64,000 bases of DNA from Hymenolepis diminuta (taxonomy: Eukaryota > Platyhelminthes > Cestoda > Cyclophyllidea > Hymenolepididae). Within the stretch, counting starts at the first letter, position 1, and every line of letters begins with the position of its first letter. The notes beneath the pieces are model-generated. The model saw only the letters and a list, made by a program, of their open reading frames with translations, was not told the DNA's origin and did no database searches. Location: positions 264,814 to 328,813 of the forward strand of contig CAADRB010000014.1 of assembly GCA_900708905.1 (NCBI GenBank), in the 5' to 3' direction. The position numbers and the translations under genes were made by a program. Shown in pieces: positions 1-12,200 of the stretch.

Positions 1-487
1 ATGAATTAATGGGTGACAATCAAACAATAACATCTGAAGTTTACTGTCAGCAGCAGTTTTAGAGGAAAAACGGCCTTCTTTAATCAATCGAAAAGGAGTG
101 ATTCTGCACTATCACAATGCCAGACCACACACTTCAAGAGCAACCGAAAATCTCGTTGAAGAATTTGGCTGGGAAGTTATCCATTACTCACAATATTCTT
201 CCCATCTTGCACCAACTAATTTTCATCTTTTCAGGAGGTTGCAGAATCATTTAATGGGACAAAGGCATACTTCAAGAGAAGAGGTCGAAATGAAGAAGCT
301 AGTTTCATTTTTTGAGTTCAAAATGGCTAACTTCTATGAAGAAGGAATCAGAAAGCTTATGAGAAGATTGGAAGATGTAATTGGTAAAATGGTGGCGATT
401 TTGAACACTAAGTAAATATACTTATGACGAAAATTTCACTTTAATTCAAATTTAAAAAATGGACAGAACTTCTGTTACAACCTGATA
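1..487 (+). mobile_element. mariner element, 3' portion (cut by window edge)
   Basis: This is the right part of a mariner (IS630/Tc1/mariner superfamily) DNA transposon whose left part lies outside the window. It matches the complete copy at 49,653-50,954 base for base except for about four differences near the right end. It ends in the inverted repeat: read on the minus strand the end begins TATCAGGTTGTAACAGAAGT, and a TA duplication follows. The near identity to the second copy implies a recent shared source. Confidence 0.9.
98..415 (+). pseudogene. mariner transposase, C-terminal fragment (inactive)
   Basis: The 105-residue open stretch carries the C-terminal half of a mariner transposase: the block around HNARPHTS, then the LAPTNFHLF block, then the final fy-egi-L helix region. 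In active mariners the first block has Asp (HDNARPH) and the second has Asp (APSDYHLF), 34 residues apart. Here the spacing of 34 is kept but the residues are His and Asn, so the enzyme should be catalytically dead. The protein is identical to the one at 50,565-50,882. Confidence 0.88.
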
Positions 488-589
488 TATAGAAGGTGCA
501 TGTGGTATCCATGGAACTTATACTTTAATAATTCAAACTCCTTCGATAATAATTAATGTATTTTTCACATCAGAAGATCTCATGGCAGA

Positions 590-1645
590 TACTACTATAA
601 CGAATGAAATGAAGAGACACGTTGTGCAATAGTGTCTATAAGGGCGAGACAGGAATTTAGAAATTGCAAGATTTCTAACAGTTGCCAGATCTTTCGTATG
701 CAAAGTTAGAAAGGAAATGTTGAATGAAAACAATGGAGATGAATTGGAAACCACGAGGAAGAGAAAGGAGCGTTGTAAACGCTCTGCTGACTCACTCACT
801 CAGAACGCTTGAGTCTGTGGGAAGAGTGCATGACATAGCATGACATGGTATGGTGGACGAAAATCACCAGGACATCAGGTACAAGTCGCACGTTCTTAGG
901 CGAGGTGGTCAGTTGATGTGTACTAAAACAACTCAAGTGAATGGTTTGATGCGTGCAAAAGGACTCCTAAAGAAATTAAAAGCACTCCGAAGAAGAGGAG
1001 TATCTTCGGTTTTTCTTCCACGAAAATACTTCCACCGGGATGGAAAAGTAAGTCGAAGAACTGATAGGTGGCTGGCAATGTGGAGAGTGAACCCCACTGC
1101 ATTTCCAACTGTTATACATGTGCGCGAAGTTTCCAAGAAGAAACAGTGATGATCTTCGATGTTGTCAATAGTGAGGAAGGGGCACATCGTGACTCCTCAA
1201 TTTGTTCCCCAGGGCCTTAGAGTCAATGCAGATGCCTATGTGGAGACTCTTCAAGCCATTGTTGCTAAGCCGCCCTGGATAGACATCGCAGCCAATGGAA
1301 GAAGACTCTATGCCTTCAAGCAAGATTCGACTGAATTCCATGAAGCTCCCGAAGGGCAGGATTGAATGGATGGCCGGGAATTTTCATCATCATGTCATAC
1401 CGAACTTCTTATGGCCTCCCAACTACTCATCAGACCTTAATGCAGAGGAGTAGTACGTGTGGGGCGGAGCGGGGCGTGGTTGAAAAGGAAGTTAATAAGC
1501 ATCCCTATAACACCAAATCCTCNTCTCTGTTGGAAGCAANAGCCCGAGGAATGGTGGACATCAATAAAGAGTATCTGATCTGATGAAAGCTTGCAGTCGC
1601 TTTCGGACTCGACCTGAGTTGATGATAGAAGCCGAGGGAGGACAT
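590..1645 (+). pseudogene. decayed Tc1/mariner-type transposase (family distinct from the mariner copies)
   Basis: Fragments in shifting frames follow the order of an IS630/Tc1-type transposase. At 610-790 there is a helix-turn-helix-like N-terminus. At 850-1150 there is a central part (RRGGQLMC, RAKGLLKKLKALRRRGV, DRWLAM). At 1,159-1,365 come FVPQGLRVNADAY and FKQDST. At 1,440-1,583 come VEKEVNKHPYNTKS and INKEYLI, ending near 1,640 in RFRTRPELMIEAEGGHVE and a stop. In-frame stops and frameshifts occur around 650, 1,150 and 1,365, and the expected DEK catalytic motif after RRGV is replaced by PRK. Two ambiguous bases (1,523 and 1,540) fall inside it. The family assignment rests on recognised block order, not on an alignment. 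Confidence 0.7.
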
Positions 1646-1914
1646 GTAGAATAAAACCTAGGTTAAGTTTCAAGAAATTGTAAGTTTCGACTGTTGGCAG
1701 TTTTACCTCGTTTATCTAAAATTGGACAAAATGTCCTCAGATGCCTTAAGCAGCTTGTATATATCATACGTACACATATATTTAAACATGTTTATTTTAG
1801 TCGTATGAGCTCGGTAATGTTCGATGTCTATAAAATTTTGAATCCAGTATTTATAAAGTCACCGTTAGAGGAATGAGTATTAATGTAATAATGCCTCACT
1901 TTATACATATGTAG

Positions 1915-2223
1915 ATGCTAACTGCCGAGGTTATCGAGCAACGCTCTCGTATGAATCAACTTCAGAATGATTTGCAAGTGGCACTTCACCAACAACAGCA
2001 GAGCCAATTCGTTGCCTCTGCTGCTGATATGGTAGTGCAGCCTTCGACCTCTTCTGGAGCCCCAACCAATGGAATCAGTCGAGGCCAATCTTATCCAAGG
2101 CCATCTCTCACCAACTTCCTCTCCCCTCTGGCTATGCAAACTGCTGCCCAGATGCAGTCAACAACTCGTCAGATGCCTTCTAATCATATCACCGGTGGTG
2201 CCACCCCACGAACCCTAAACTAA
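1915..2223 (+). CDS. possible orphan terminal exon, Gln/Ser-rich protein
   Basis: An open stretch of 102 codons begins right after a splice-acceptor-like sequence (TTTATACATATGTAG) and ends in TAA. It begins with a short coiled-coil-like segment (EVIEQRSRMNQLQNDLQVAL), then a Gln run, then a Ser/Thr/Pro-rich tail. Composition looks like real coding sequence, unlike most frames nearby. No partner exon was found upstream, where transposon remains fill the sequence. It could be the last exon of a gene starting left of the window, or an exon copied here. No family was recognised. Confidence 0.35.
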   Translation: MLTAEVIEQRSRMNQLQNDLQVALHQQQQSQFVASAADMVVQPSTSSGAPTNGISRGQSYPRPSLTNFLSPLAMQTAAQMQSTTRQMPSNHITGGATPRTLN

Positions 2224-2339
2224 TCCCTTCGTGTAAGTTTTGGTTAATGGATTGTAATCCAAGGGACTTCCTAATTTTTTACGCATCGCAAAGCAACCGA
2301 ACTTGAACAATATTAAAATGACCAAATGAGGGGTAAGGG

Positions 2340-2640
2340 GACGGTAGTGGAGTAGAAGTTTGGAATGAAGTCATGGTGTCACCGGAGTCGTATTGATTCC
2401 TCAGACTGTTTTACGCTATTTACTTAAAGGTTATGATTCATCGACTTAAGTTCTCTAGTTTTGAATTTTGCAATTTCTGATTAATTCACTTTCATGATAC
2501 CCCTTGTTTATTAAGTGGTGGATTAGTTGGGATGGTTGGTCGTACGGTCTCAATGGATTTTTCCTTTATTGCTTTCATAATCACAGCATAACGGAGTTCA
2601 CTCTTCTGTTTACTATGTCTACTTAAATAACGATCGAACC
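2340..2640 (-). repeat. dispersed repeat, family 2 (minus orientation)
   Basis: This stretch aligns by eye with 54,470-54,740 and with the flanks of the mariner at 49.6-51.2 kb. Shared blocks include GTTTATTAAGTGGT (2,508; GTTTATTAAATGGT in the 54-kb copy) and GGTTGGTC followed about 13 bases later by TCAATG/TCAATA and a T-rich tract. It is a diverged copy of the roughly 280-bp family 2 repeat. No coding capacity is seen. Confidence 0.55.
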
Positions 2641-2734
2641 GGCAGTATTACATATATTGTAAAAAGAAGAGCGTAAATTCTAGATATTTCGGTGTCGCAA
2701 GTTATGGATTTATTTTAAAACACTTAGTAGGCCT

Positions 2735-2905
2735 CGAATTGAATTAATGATAGAAGCCGAGGGAGGACATGCAGAATGAAACCTAGATTAATAGGTATTA
2801 TGTTTATTTGTTAAGTTATAAGAAATTGTTAGTTTCAACATTTACAGTTTTATTTTCCGTTTTTTCTACAAACGTGTAAGGTGTTATCAGATGCCTTACG
2901 CACCC
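2735..2905 (+). pseudogene. 3' end of a second Tc1/mariner-type relic
   Basis: This repeats the end of the relic at 590-1,645. The block encoding ELMIEAEGGHxE plus stop (2,744-2,780) matches 1,618-1,656, and similarity continues into the 3' flank (AAGAAATTG, CAGATGCCTTA). The rest of the second copy is absent. A family 2 repeat and the orphan exon lie between the two fragments, so the order is relic, exon, repeat, relic end. Confidence 0.65.
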
Positions 2906-5900
2906 TGCATTTAGATGGTACTTAAGTATGGCGTCTAAGTGAAAAGCAGTTCTTTAAAAGAATCTTCAAGTGTCTAACTATTCAGAATTCTGTCAAATTA
3001 ATGGTACACTATGAAGTCCGAAAACCAAGTTTTCTGGTGATATTACTGCAAAGACTATTATGACCTGTTGTTCTTGACGTAAGGCTGTTGGTTTAGTAAC
3101 ACGATACTGTTGGCCTGTAATTCAAAAGACAGAAATTAAAAATCACTTGAAAGTTAAAATTTGGTCAATTCACGTCTATGTAATCTTAAATTATCTTAAG
3201 TAGATCCGTGTATGCATAACCATGGCGATGCATACAACTGCGAACTTTTGCTCTTGAAAATTTTTGATAAAACACCTACAGAGCTAGACAACAACAGAAG
3301 GAAATGATCTCAAAACATTTTGACTTGAAGTTTTCAAAAGAAAAGAGGGAAAAATAATCACTTCCGCTATGAAAAAATTCTCCTCAAGTAAAAAATATCG
3401 GAATATCACTTTTTCCTTCCCCTAGCAACTGAAAACCAGAGAGCTATAGATCCTACTATCTAAATTATATCCTCGAGGTTTTTATTTAACAAACTTAATA
3501 TGAATGAAACGATCTCCTATAAAAATAGAATCTTAAAATATTCCTATTTAAAAATTAAATTAATAATAACTAGAAAATAAATTATTTGGCTTTTTCCATA
3601 GGGGCTATTTTCATTTATCTTGTTTTGGAGTGTTTCACGAATCTCTGAAGAAAATATTCTGGGCAATAATATTTTTAAATCTGCTATTTAAAAATATATT
3701 AAATTGTCCTCAGAGAATTATCACATTCTAAGGCAGTAAATAATATCTTTGAGAATTTCAGTTGCGTTGATTTGATGGAACTACCCTCACATTTGCACAA
3801 TAATGTTAGAATTTCAAAAATTATATAAAGTGATAAAAATCTCGAATTACAGCCAAAAATGTAGTTCCCAAAATTGAAGAGACAAATTCACCGACATCGT
3901 TCATTTTATTAAGGGGGATTTTCAAATTGACAATTACTATATTAAATTTTTTCACTCAATCTCTTTGATCATTTACCTATCTGATAACAGCAAACAAACT
4001 CTTCAGAGGTCACTTGAACAAAGTCCACTAGAAAAAAATCCAAATATAAGTCAATATCAAATATTTAATAATTCCATTTTTTTTCCATTTGAGAATCTAA
4101 ACTTTCATTGAAGTTCATGTCATAGAGAAGTACTATCATCTCAACAATTGCTACCTACTTTGTAAAAAATTTTATGTAAAATTTGACAAATAAGGTTTCA
4201 AGATATAAATATTCAATGACAACAAAACAGGAGACTGAAAAATATTGCAAATGTCTCAAAGAAATTCTGGGGACCGATCGTCAAATAGATGCTTGGTTTA
4301 GCAGCCAGATCATGTGATATTTGAAAGAGAATGGCATAAACCGAATCCCATTAACAAGAAAAATTAAATTTTTAAATAATTAAACAAAAAATTTAATTAA
4401 ATTATGGATATAGAATAAATGCATATTGTCTCTGTTAAGAATAAGAATTTCTTAAATACTGTCTTTATTAAATACGTCAGAGCCATTCTTGATGGAAGAC
4501 GACAAAAGCATAAAATCGTTATCAAAAGGAATGAGCTATAAAATTGGGATTTTAAATTAAAGACCACTTCAGATTTTCCTATTCAAGATAGATTCGACTT
4601 TATATAATCAGATTTCAAATAATTTTGATAAATATGCACTATTTATTTAATTTCGAAAAGGATTTATGTATATTTTATACGGAGAATGATTGCAAATGCT
4701 CCAAAAAACAGGTGAGTTATAGAATAAAAATATGCATTTTTAGCCAATTTTAATAAAAAATTTTACCTTGATCAAGTTCAAAACAAAATTTATGTCTTAA
4801 ATACACTTTTAGGAACGCTCCAGACTGGAATTAATACTTCAAATTTGCTCCCACCTGGTGAACAGAACATTAATTACATTTAATTTCACGAGAGATAAAT
4901 TTATGAGTTGCTTGATAATTAGACCAAACTTATTGTGTTTCATTGAAAAATAATTATAATATATAAATCTGAAAAAAATGTAAAAAATAAGATTTGTCCT
5001 TCTAAATATTTAATATTTCATTAATGATAGAAGTTTCACGTCAATATACACTTATCAAAGCAATGCCAGTTCTTTTAGGCTTAAGAATTCTAAAGTAGCG
5101 TCAAATATTACGGAGTTAATACAAGATTAAATGTATAAACGTGTTTGTCTTTCAATATGATTAGGCATAAGATAATACTAGTAAGCGGATCACGAGCAAA
5201 CTACTGCCGCAATAACAAGCGAAATTTAAATTATCATGGCAGTTGTTTAACATATCACAAGTGGTTTAAAATTTGGCATAGAAATGCCGAAAAGGTTTCT
5301 CGGGAGCGGATAGACCTTATCATTTAATGCCGAATTCAGGTGAGATCTGCTATTTTAATTGTCCTTGGTAATATCAATGAGTTGTTCTTGGCTGTTAGAA
5401 AAAGAAACAAATATTCAGTCAGTAACCTCTAAAAAACACTGAGCATGAACTTAATCCATAAGCAAGAGGGAATTTAAATTTCGAAACAGTGGAATGTGAT
5501 GCCGAGAATTATGCCCTTTGAGCAAAAAGTATATGAATAGAGAAATCCTAAATTCAAATTAAATGAGCCTTCGGTTCATTCGTTTCACATATTTATTATT
5601 TTCAGTTATTAAAGTATAACGCTTAACTTAACTTTTAGGTCAGAAATTATACAAATAACAACTTCAAATAAATTATTTTAGAATTCAATTATCCTATTTA
5701 GGGGAATAAGATAGCAATCTTAAAATATCTATCTAGTTCAATTTTCTATCCAATGTATTGCTTATGTAAATTCAAACTGACAACTTCCCTATTATAGTAA
5801 TGCTAATTACTGAACTATATAGAGCATGATTGGTAATGGAAAAATATCGATTTTTTTATTTATTGCTCAGATTTATTTCTCAATGAGGTCAGTGATTTTC

Positions 5901-8900
5901 TGTCTAAAGCCTGTATGTTTAATAACGAATAAATTTCAACCAAACCAGAGCATTACCAAACGTTTTCTTCTTAAAAAACTCAACGTAGAGAGAAAATAGA
6001 AAACTACAACACTTTTACTTGGTGGTTTTTAGAAAACGAATAGACAAATTTACTTATAAAATAGTGGTTTCGTATGAAAGATAGCATTTTGACTCTGATA
6101 GATTTTTACATGTAAGCATTTTAAACCTTTCGTTATTGCAATTTCGCTAATCAGTAAACAAACTCTGGACTGTACTTTTGAAAATAATTATATTTAATTA
6201 AAAAATGAACTCTAAGCAATACTTCACTTTAATAGAGTTTCCTAATGCAAGAAACTGTCTAAACACTTACTTATCTCGCCCATACAATACACCACGTAAT
6301 AAATTCAGAGAAAAATCAAATTTAATTGAAAACGTGTTTCACTAACTTGTTTAAAAGGCGTCTACAGTAGAGGTAATCAATAGACTAGTTTAACTTATAT
6401 TTGATATATTATTTTATTAGAAACCTCAAATGAGTATAAATAAGCACAAAATCAAATTTCATATTTCGATAACAATTACTATTTTAAATGAACTATTACT
6501 TTTTTGTCGGGAAAAAATATGCTAATTTTACTAGTTACACAATAACCGAGGTTTGAAAAAGTGTCATGCATTCAGTGCTAAATAAAGCGTAGGAGGACAT
6601 TTCCCAAACATAAGTTTCCCGACAAAAGGTACTCTTTTCAAGAAAAGGACAAAGATAATGCTCTGTAAAGACACGAAGTGAGACGTATGCAAAAAGGCTT
6701 GAAAAGTGTAAGAAAAAGCAATACAAACAATAAAATGAAACATCGAATAACTGTTTTTAAGCACCTGAAAGGGGATAAACTATAGTGAGTTAGAAGTAGT
6801 TTATCAAATACATTGTTTTTTGAAAGTGGCTTTTAATAATATTCGGCCAATTTGTAGTGCAGTTTCTAAGTCGACTCTTGATATACAAAGCTTTAAAAAT
6901 CAATAACGGCAGATATTTTAAACAAAGCCCTTAAAAACTGGAAAATGACGAAGATCTAGGAAATAAAGTGTGAATGTAGAGAAAGTTGATTACCCTTGAG
7001 CTGAAATTAGCGCATATTTGAAAGCATCAAGGAAATCTTACTCAAGTTGTTACTATTAATCGGCTTAATCTTTATAAATTAAAGGCTCTTGTATTATGAA
7101 AATTGAATAATGTTGTTTAGTACTAGATTTGCTGTTCACTTAACTTTGAAATATGTAAGCGTAACAAAAATTTACTTACGAAGATTGATCATGTTCCATT
7201 AAAATTTCGACTTCAAGCGCAATTCAACCTTTGCAATCTTTAAGCAAACCCAAAATAAACTCTACTAATTCAAATACATCAAACTATAGAACAAACAACA
7301 AACGGTTTTGAAGCATCAAACTCGTACATTATCAAGTGTAATTAATTTAAAAACAGAAGTAGGATGAGCTCCAAATTTATATCTTACCAAAACTTGAATT
7401 ATTACAAATCTTTAGAGAGCGAGTTATAATATTTTAAATTAATATTATCCCTTATTAGCAAATGATCATTCACTATTTTAAGGAATTATTTAAAGAAAAT
7501 TACGAAATTAAAGCTCTTCAGATATGGAGGATTTTGCTTAAATTCCACTTTGATATATAATTTCAGAAATTGTCAGAATTTACTCCAATTTTTATAAATG
7601 TAAAATTAGAGAAAACTGCTCCTCTTTGTCCAAGGTTCATACTTCTAATATTAACCGTTAAAATCATTTGAAGAAAACGAGATCCAGCAAAAAGGCGAAG
7701 ATATATAAATATGTTATGGCATTTAAATTAAAATAAAATGTTAATATATAATTAACAATAAGATAAAGCATCAATATTAATGACAAAATTTGCGAGAAAG
7801 TGGCCTAATGAGAAATGTGCGCTAACTTTCCCAATAATTTGCATCATTTAATCACCAAGCGTGTAATATTACTTCAGATCCATTTCCAACAGCTAACTAA
7901 TTGGCTTCAATTTTAATTCATTTATATATCACATTGGGGTTTACTTTAAGCAGATGATGGATATGGTGAACAGCAAGATACAGCATCATTACTAATAAGA
8001 ATAACGTTTAACATGAGGCGGTATTAAATCGGCAAATTGCATAAAATTGCAGTAATAGAGCATATTGAATAAAACAAGAGCATAACATACATTCAGAGAT
8101 GGTTCCATAATATGATATATGACGTCCATTTCTGGGTCCTTGGTACTACTTGGGTTGTTAGCTGAAAGTAATTATATACGTTAGAAATCTTAAGTCAACT
8201 CTGATTGGCTAGCCTACTCCGCTGTGTTGCTATTTTTAGATATCTCCAACGTCAAACGCCTTCTCTAAAAATAGTTACCTCACTTTCTCCCTCTCTTTTC
8301 ATTACATCAAATTAAAGAATTTTTGGGAAGACGAATAGAGCTAATTATCCCATAACTTAAATATCCTCATATATATGATTTAGTTTTTGTAAATATGCAT
8401 CACGGTTTTTCTGTTTCGCAACTGGTTGGATTTGACCAGGCGCATGATCGGCTATATTTTTGTCATTTCAATTTTTCTAATTTCTATTTTTGGCCTACGA
8501 GGGCGTAAAATATTAACCTTATTATTTCAATTAACTTATAAACATACATTTGATCAGGTAATGCGTAAAAAGGCAGATTTTGTACAATCCAAATAGAATA
8601 GAATGCAAAGTGTATGAAAGAACTTCATCATTTTAGGGACCATTAACTATGAATTGACACTCTCCAGGAGCTCAAACGACTAATTGTTTCACCGGTCTCT
8701 CGCTGATTCACATACAAAGTTTAAATTTCATAATTTTTTCCTAGATGGCTGAGCGAATTCTAGCTCACGATGTTCAGGGCTTATTTACCAGTTGATTAAT
8801 TAGGATTGTTGTTTTTACACCTGTAATCATTTTTCTTCCATGGAGAGCGCCATAATATTCAAAATTATTCTGATATTGCCCAACCCATTAACTTTCGGTC

Positions 8901-9059
8901 CAGATGAACTTTGATAACTCTTATCAGATAAAGTCCACCCAAACTGTTATTTAGCTAACTCTGATTACTGTAACCGTGAACTATAATTCATGTAATCTGG
9001 ACGGGAATTCAGATTATACGTCTTCATATACTCATAAAGGGATGGCAGATGCGATGTGT

Positions 9060-9205
9060 TCTACTATGTCAACTCTTTTACTGAACAGAATTATCTAATG
9101 TGGCTAACCATCCACATCGATTGATGTGAACTGATGGACGATGATTTCATAATCTGCTACTTGAGAGTCGTAATTATTGACCACTGCGCCATTGGTGAAC
9201 CGATG
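9060..9205 (-). repeat. SINE-like repeat (tRNA-like head), minus orientation
   Basis: Read on the minus strand it starts with AATGGCGCAGTGGTCA, which contains a perfect RNA polymerase III A box (TGGCGCAGTGG; consensus TRGCNNAGYGG). The diverged SINE body follows, including a block resembling CTGGTCAANAAGAGA..GTAGAA. This is the copy with the clearest A box in the window. Confidence 0.6.
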
Positions 9206-12200
9206 AAGTAAGAAAAATGCCATATCCACAGTTAACTTTGATTCCTTTTTTATTCTTCACCTGTATTGCTCTATTAGTTCTCGAGTTTGGTTTTTCCACT
9301 CCTACAAAAAACTGAACAGATAGCGCCACTGTGTGAAATGATAACCAGTATTAAAATAATCATCTTAAAATAAGTAATCTCAAGGATGTCATGCTTTAAC
9401 TACAGGTTCAAATATTTGAAAAAATTTCTGTTCGACATTCAGACAATCGAAGATCTTTGTGGTGCTGTTATTGTCGAGACATTGATCCTGCGAAGGTTGT
9501 CCATTTTATGCTCTCTAGAAAGTCAGTTGGAATTAGCGGAATTCTGTTTTTATCTAATTTTCAAAAAGTTGCAGCTGGATAGAAAATGCTGATTAGATAG
9601 CGATAGAACGCAAATGGTTGACTTTATTATAATAGTGAAAGGTTATATAGGAATACACCAATGACGATGCTTATAGAACAATGCAAAAAATGATTCTAAC
9701 ATTTCAAGTAACGAAATTAATGTTAAAAAAGCTTTATTCCAATCCAATGTCCTTAAATCAAATAGAGAAAATTAAATAGTTATGGAAATCTACTCTCATA
9801 ACTTTGTTTGAAAAAAATAGTTAATTTTGAAAAGGTAGAGTTTAACTGTGATTTCTTATTTTGCCTTCTTTTAATAATTAAATACTGTTAAATAATAACT
9901 ATTAAATTATTGTTAACCGCAAATTAGATAAAATCTGCATAAAACAAATTCATGCATCATTGTCTATGAGAGTGCGAAAAGAAGCTCACAGGTTTTAATC
10001 TTGGAAAAACAATTGAATAAGGGGGCCAGCAAACGAGTTCAGTAAGATCTGAAACGGGAAGCAGGTCACTTTCTTTGAGTTATTGAAGCGTTGATTTGTC
10101 CATGTTCTCATAAGGAGGTTATGATGCAATTTTCTGATATAAAAATTGTCAAGTTGACTCCAAAATTCAACTCTAAGATTATGTCCACGATAATTATACC
10201 TCGCTGACCAGTTGACTTAGCTCCGAAGTTGATTATGTTACCTCGATAATTCAATTATTTTCGGTTTCTATACAAAGAACGTTGATTCGTACTCGACTGA
10301 TAACATTAAATATATTTCATGCTTGCTAGGAAGGATCGGTAAATTGATTAAAATCTCTTCTTTGTTTATGTTTTGTGAAACAATGTGATCAGCATTTTCA
10401 TACCAGATTTTAAATGATTAAAATGTTTATTATTTTAAGATCTTGACTAAAAACTAGTGCTTGCAATCATTGCATATAAAAGTTGGACTATTTGTGCCGA
10501 AGGAAGAGAGCCACTAGGGAATTTCTAATCAGCAGAGAATACACAGTCTCTGATAAACAGTTTATTCTAAAAATAACCGTGACAACAAAGCCCCTTCTAG
10601 ATATTCCTTCTTACGCCAGAGGTGCACAAGGTTGCTTTCGCGTTGTCATGGTTTTTTGCTTAGAGTTAATTCCGTTTCCATTCCTTTAAAATATTGTTTA
10701 ATATTAATTGATAATCTTTTGCATTTTTCATCTTGATTGAAATATGAATTTCATTCGAAATAATTCATTTTTAATTTTCGTATTTGATATTCGTTTAAAG
10801 TTAAATAACTTTTCAAGATACCGCTACTGTGATTATGACTTTATTTAAACAGTAATTGTATTATTAATATAATAAAACAAAGCTTGATGTTGGACTTATC
10901 GTTAATAATATGTTCAATATTTTAAACGATTTTTTCAACTTAAGAATTTATAAGTCACTTCATATTGAAGTTTTCAACTTGGCATTAGGAAATATTTATT
11001 GTGAAAATATTTATATAATAACTAAATTTGATTTATCAATTTAATTTATTGGATGACTTAGGAAAGGTAAAACTTGCTAAAGCCGTTGTCATTCACAGTC
11101 ACAGATTTAGAAAGAAGACAAGGGTGGAGGTAAAAATTGTACTTGAGTGAGAACAGAAAGAAAGCGTGATCACCGTAAACAGTGCTTGAAGGTATTGTTG
11201 AGTTTTAGAATGAAACGTAAAACAAAAATAATAGCTAGGTAAAAAGGAGATTGATGAATAACAAATATACAAAAGCAGTAAGAGATGGAAACCTGGTATG
11301 AATTCATAGTCAGCAGTAGATAAGCAGTAAGATGAATATGGGTTCGATTGCACTTAAGCTTTCCCAAGCAATTAGACACGGAGATAATTTGAAATAAAGT
11401 CAGACATTGCTCAATGGGAGTTTCAGTGGGTCTAAAAAATTCGCATAGCTTAAGTCGGCTTTTCTAAAAGAACAAGATTATATATAGACACTAGCAGTAT
11501 ACTCATGCTTGTCGAAAAAAGGAAGGAAAGAAAATTTTGCAAATTACGCAGAATTATTAGAAGCTTTAAATATAAAAATGACGGATGGTTGAGGCCTCGT
11601 ACAGAAGACTATCCCCAAATACAACACTTTGGAGAATAAGGTCATTCAGTCATTTCTGAAGGAAATTTTATCTTAACTTACGTTCAAAATTGATTTTATT
11701 ATTATTACCCATTAAAAATCGGTAAATTTTTAATCTTGAAAGAAGAACTTAAAGACACGGAAAAACTAATCTTATTAGAGTTGAAGAGTGAGGATCAAGT
11801 AGAAGTACATAATGAAATCGGTATACCCAAAAGGTCCCACTTCATTTGACTTCGGGACATATCAAGTAGTTCACCTGATGCTTGTTAGATATGGTTCAAC
11901 GTAACATGTTCTATTTTTATCAGAATTTTTGGCATCTAAGTGAGTCAATCAGAGCTTAATTGGGTGGATAAAAAAGCTATAAAATAACTCATTCTTTTTA
12001 AATTGCAAAAAGAATCAAAGTAGAAAAGTTCTTCTCACCCAAATCCAAATTTTTTATCAAACCAATTTGATCATGTTATTCCTAAAAAATCAATAATCAA
12101 AAAATGAATAACTTAACTCATAAAATGGCATTTTTATGTATTATAATAAATCAGAGAATATATTTTTGTGTCAAAGAAAGTGGATAGCTAAATAAAGAGA

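Noticed and set aside
11099..11379. Hydrophobic minus-strand frames that look like a small membrane protein
   Set aside because: Low-complexity T-rich DNA gives such frames by chance; two overlapping frames are both open and neither has supporting signals.
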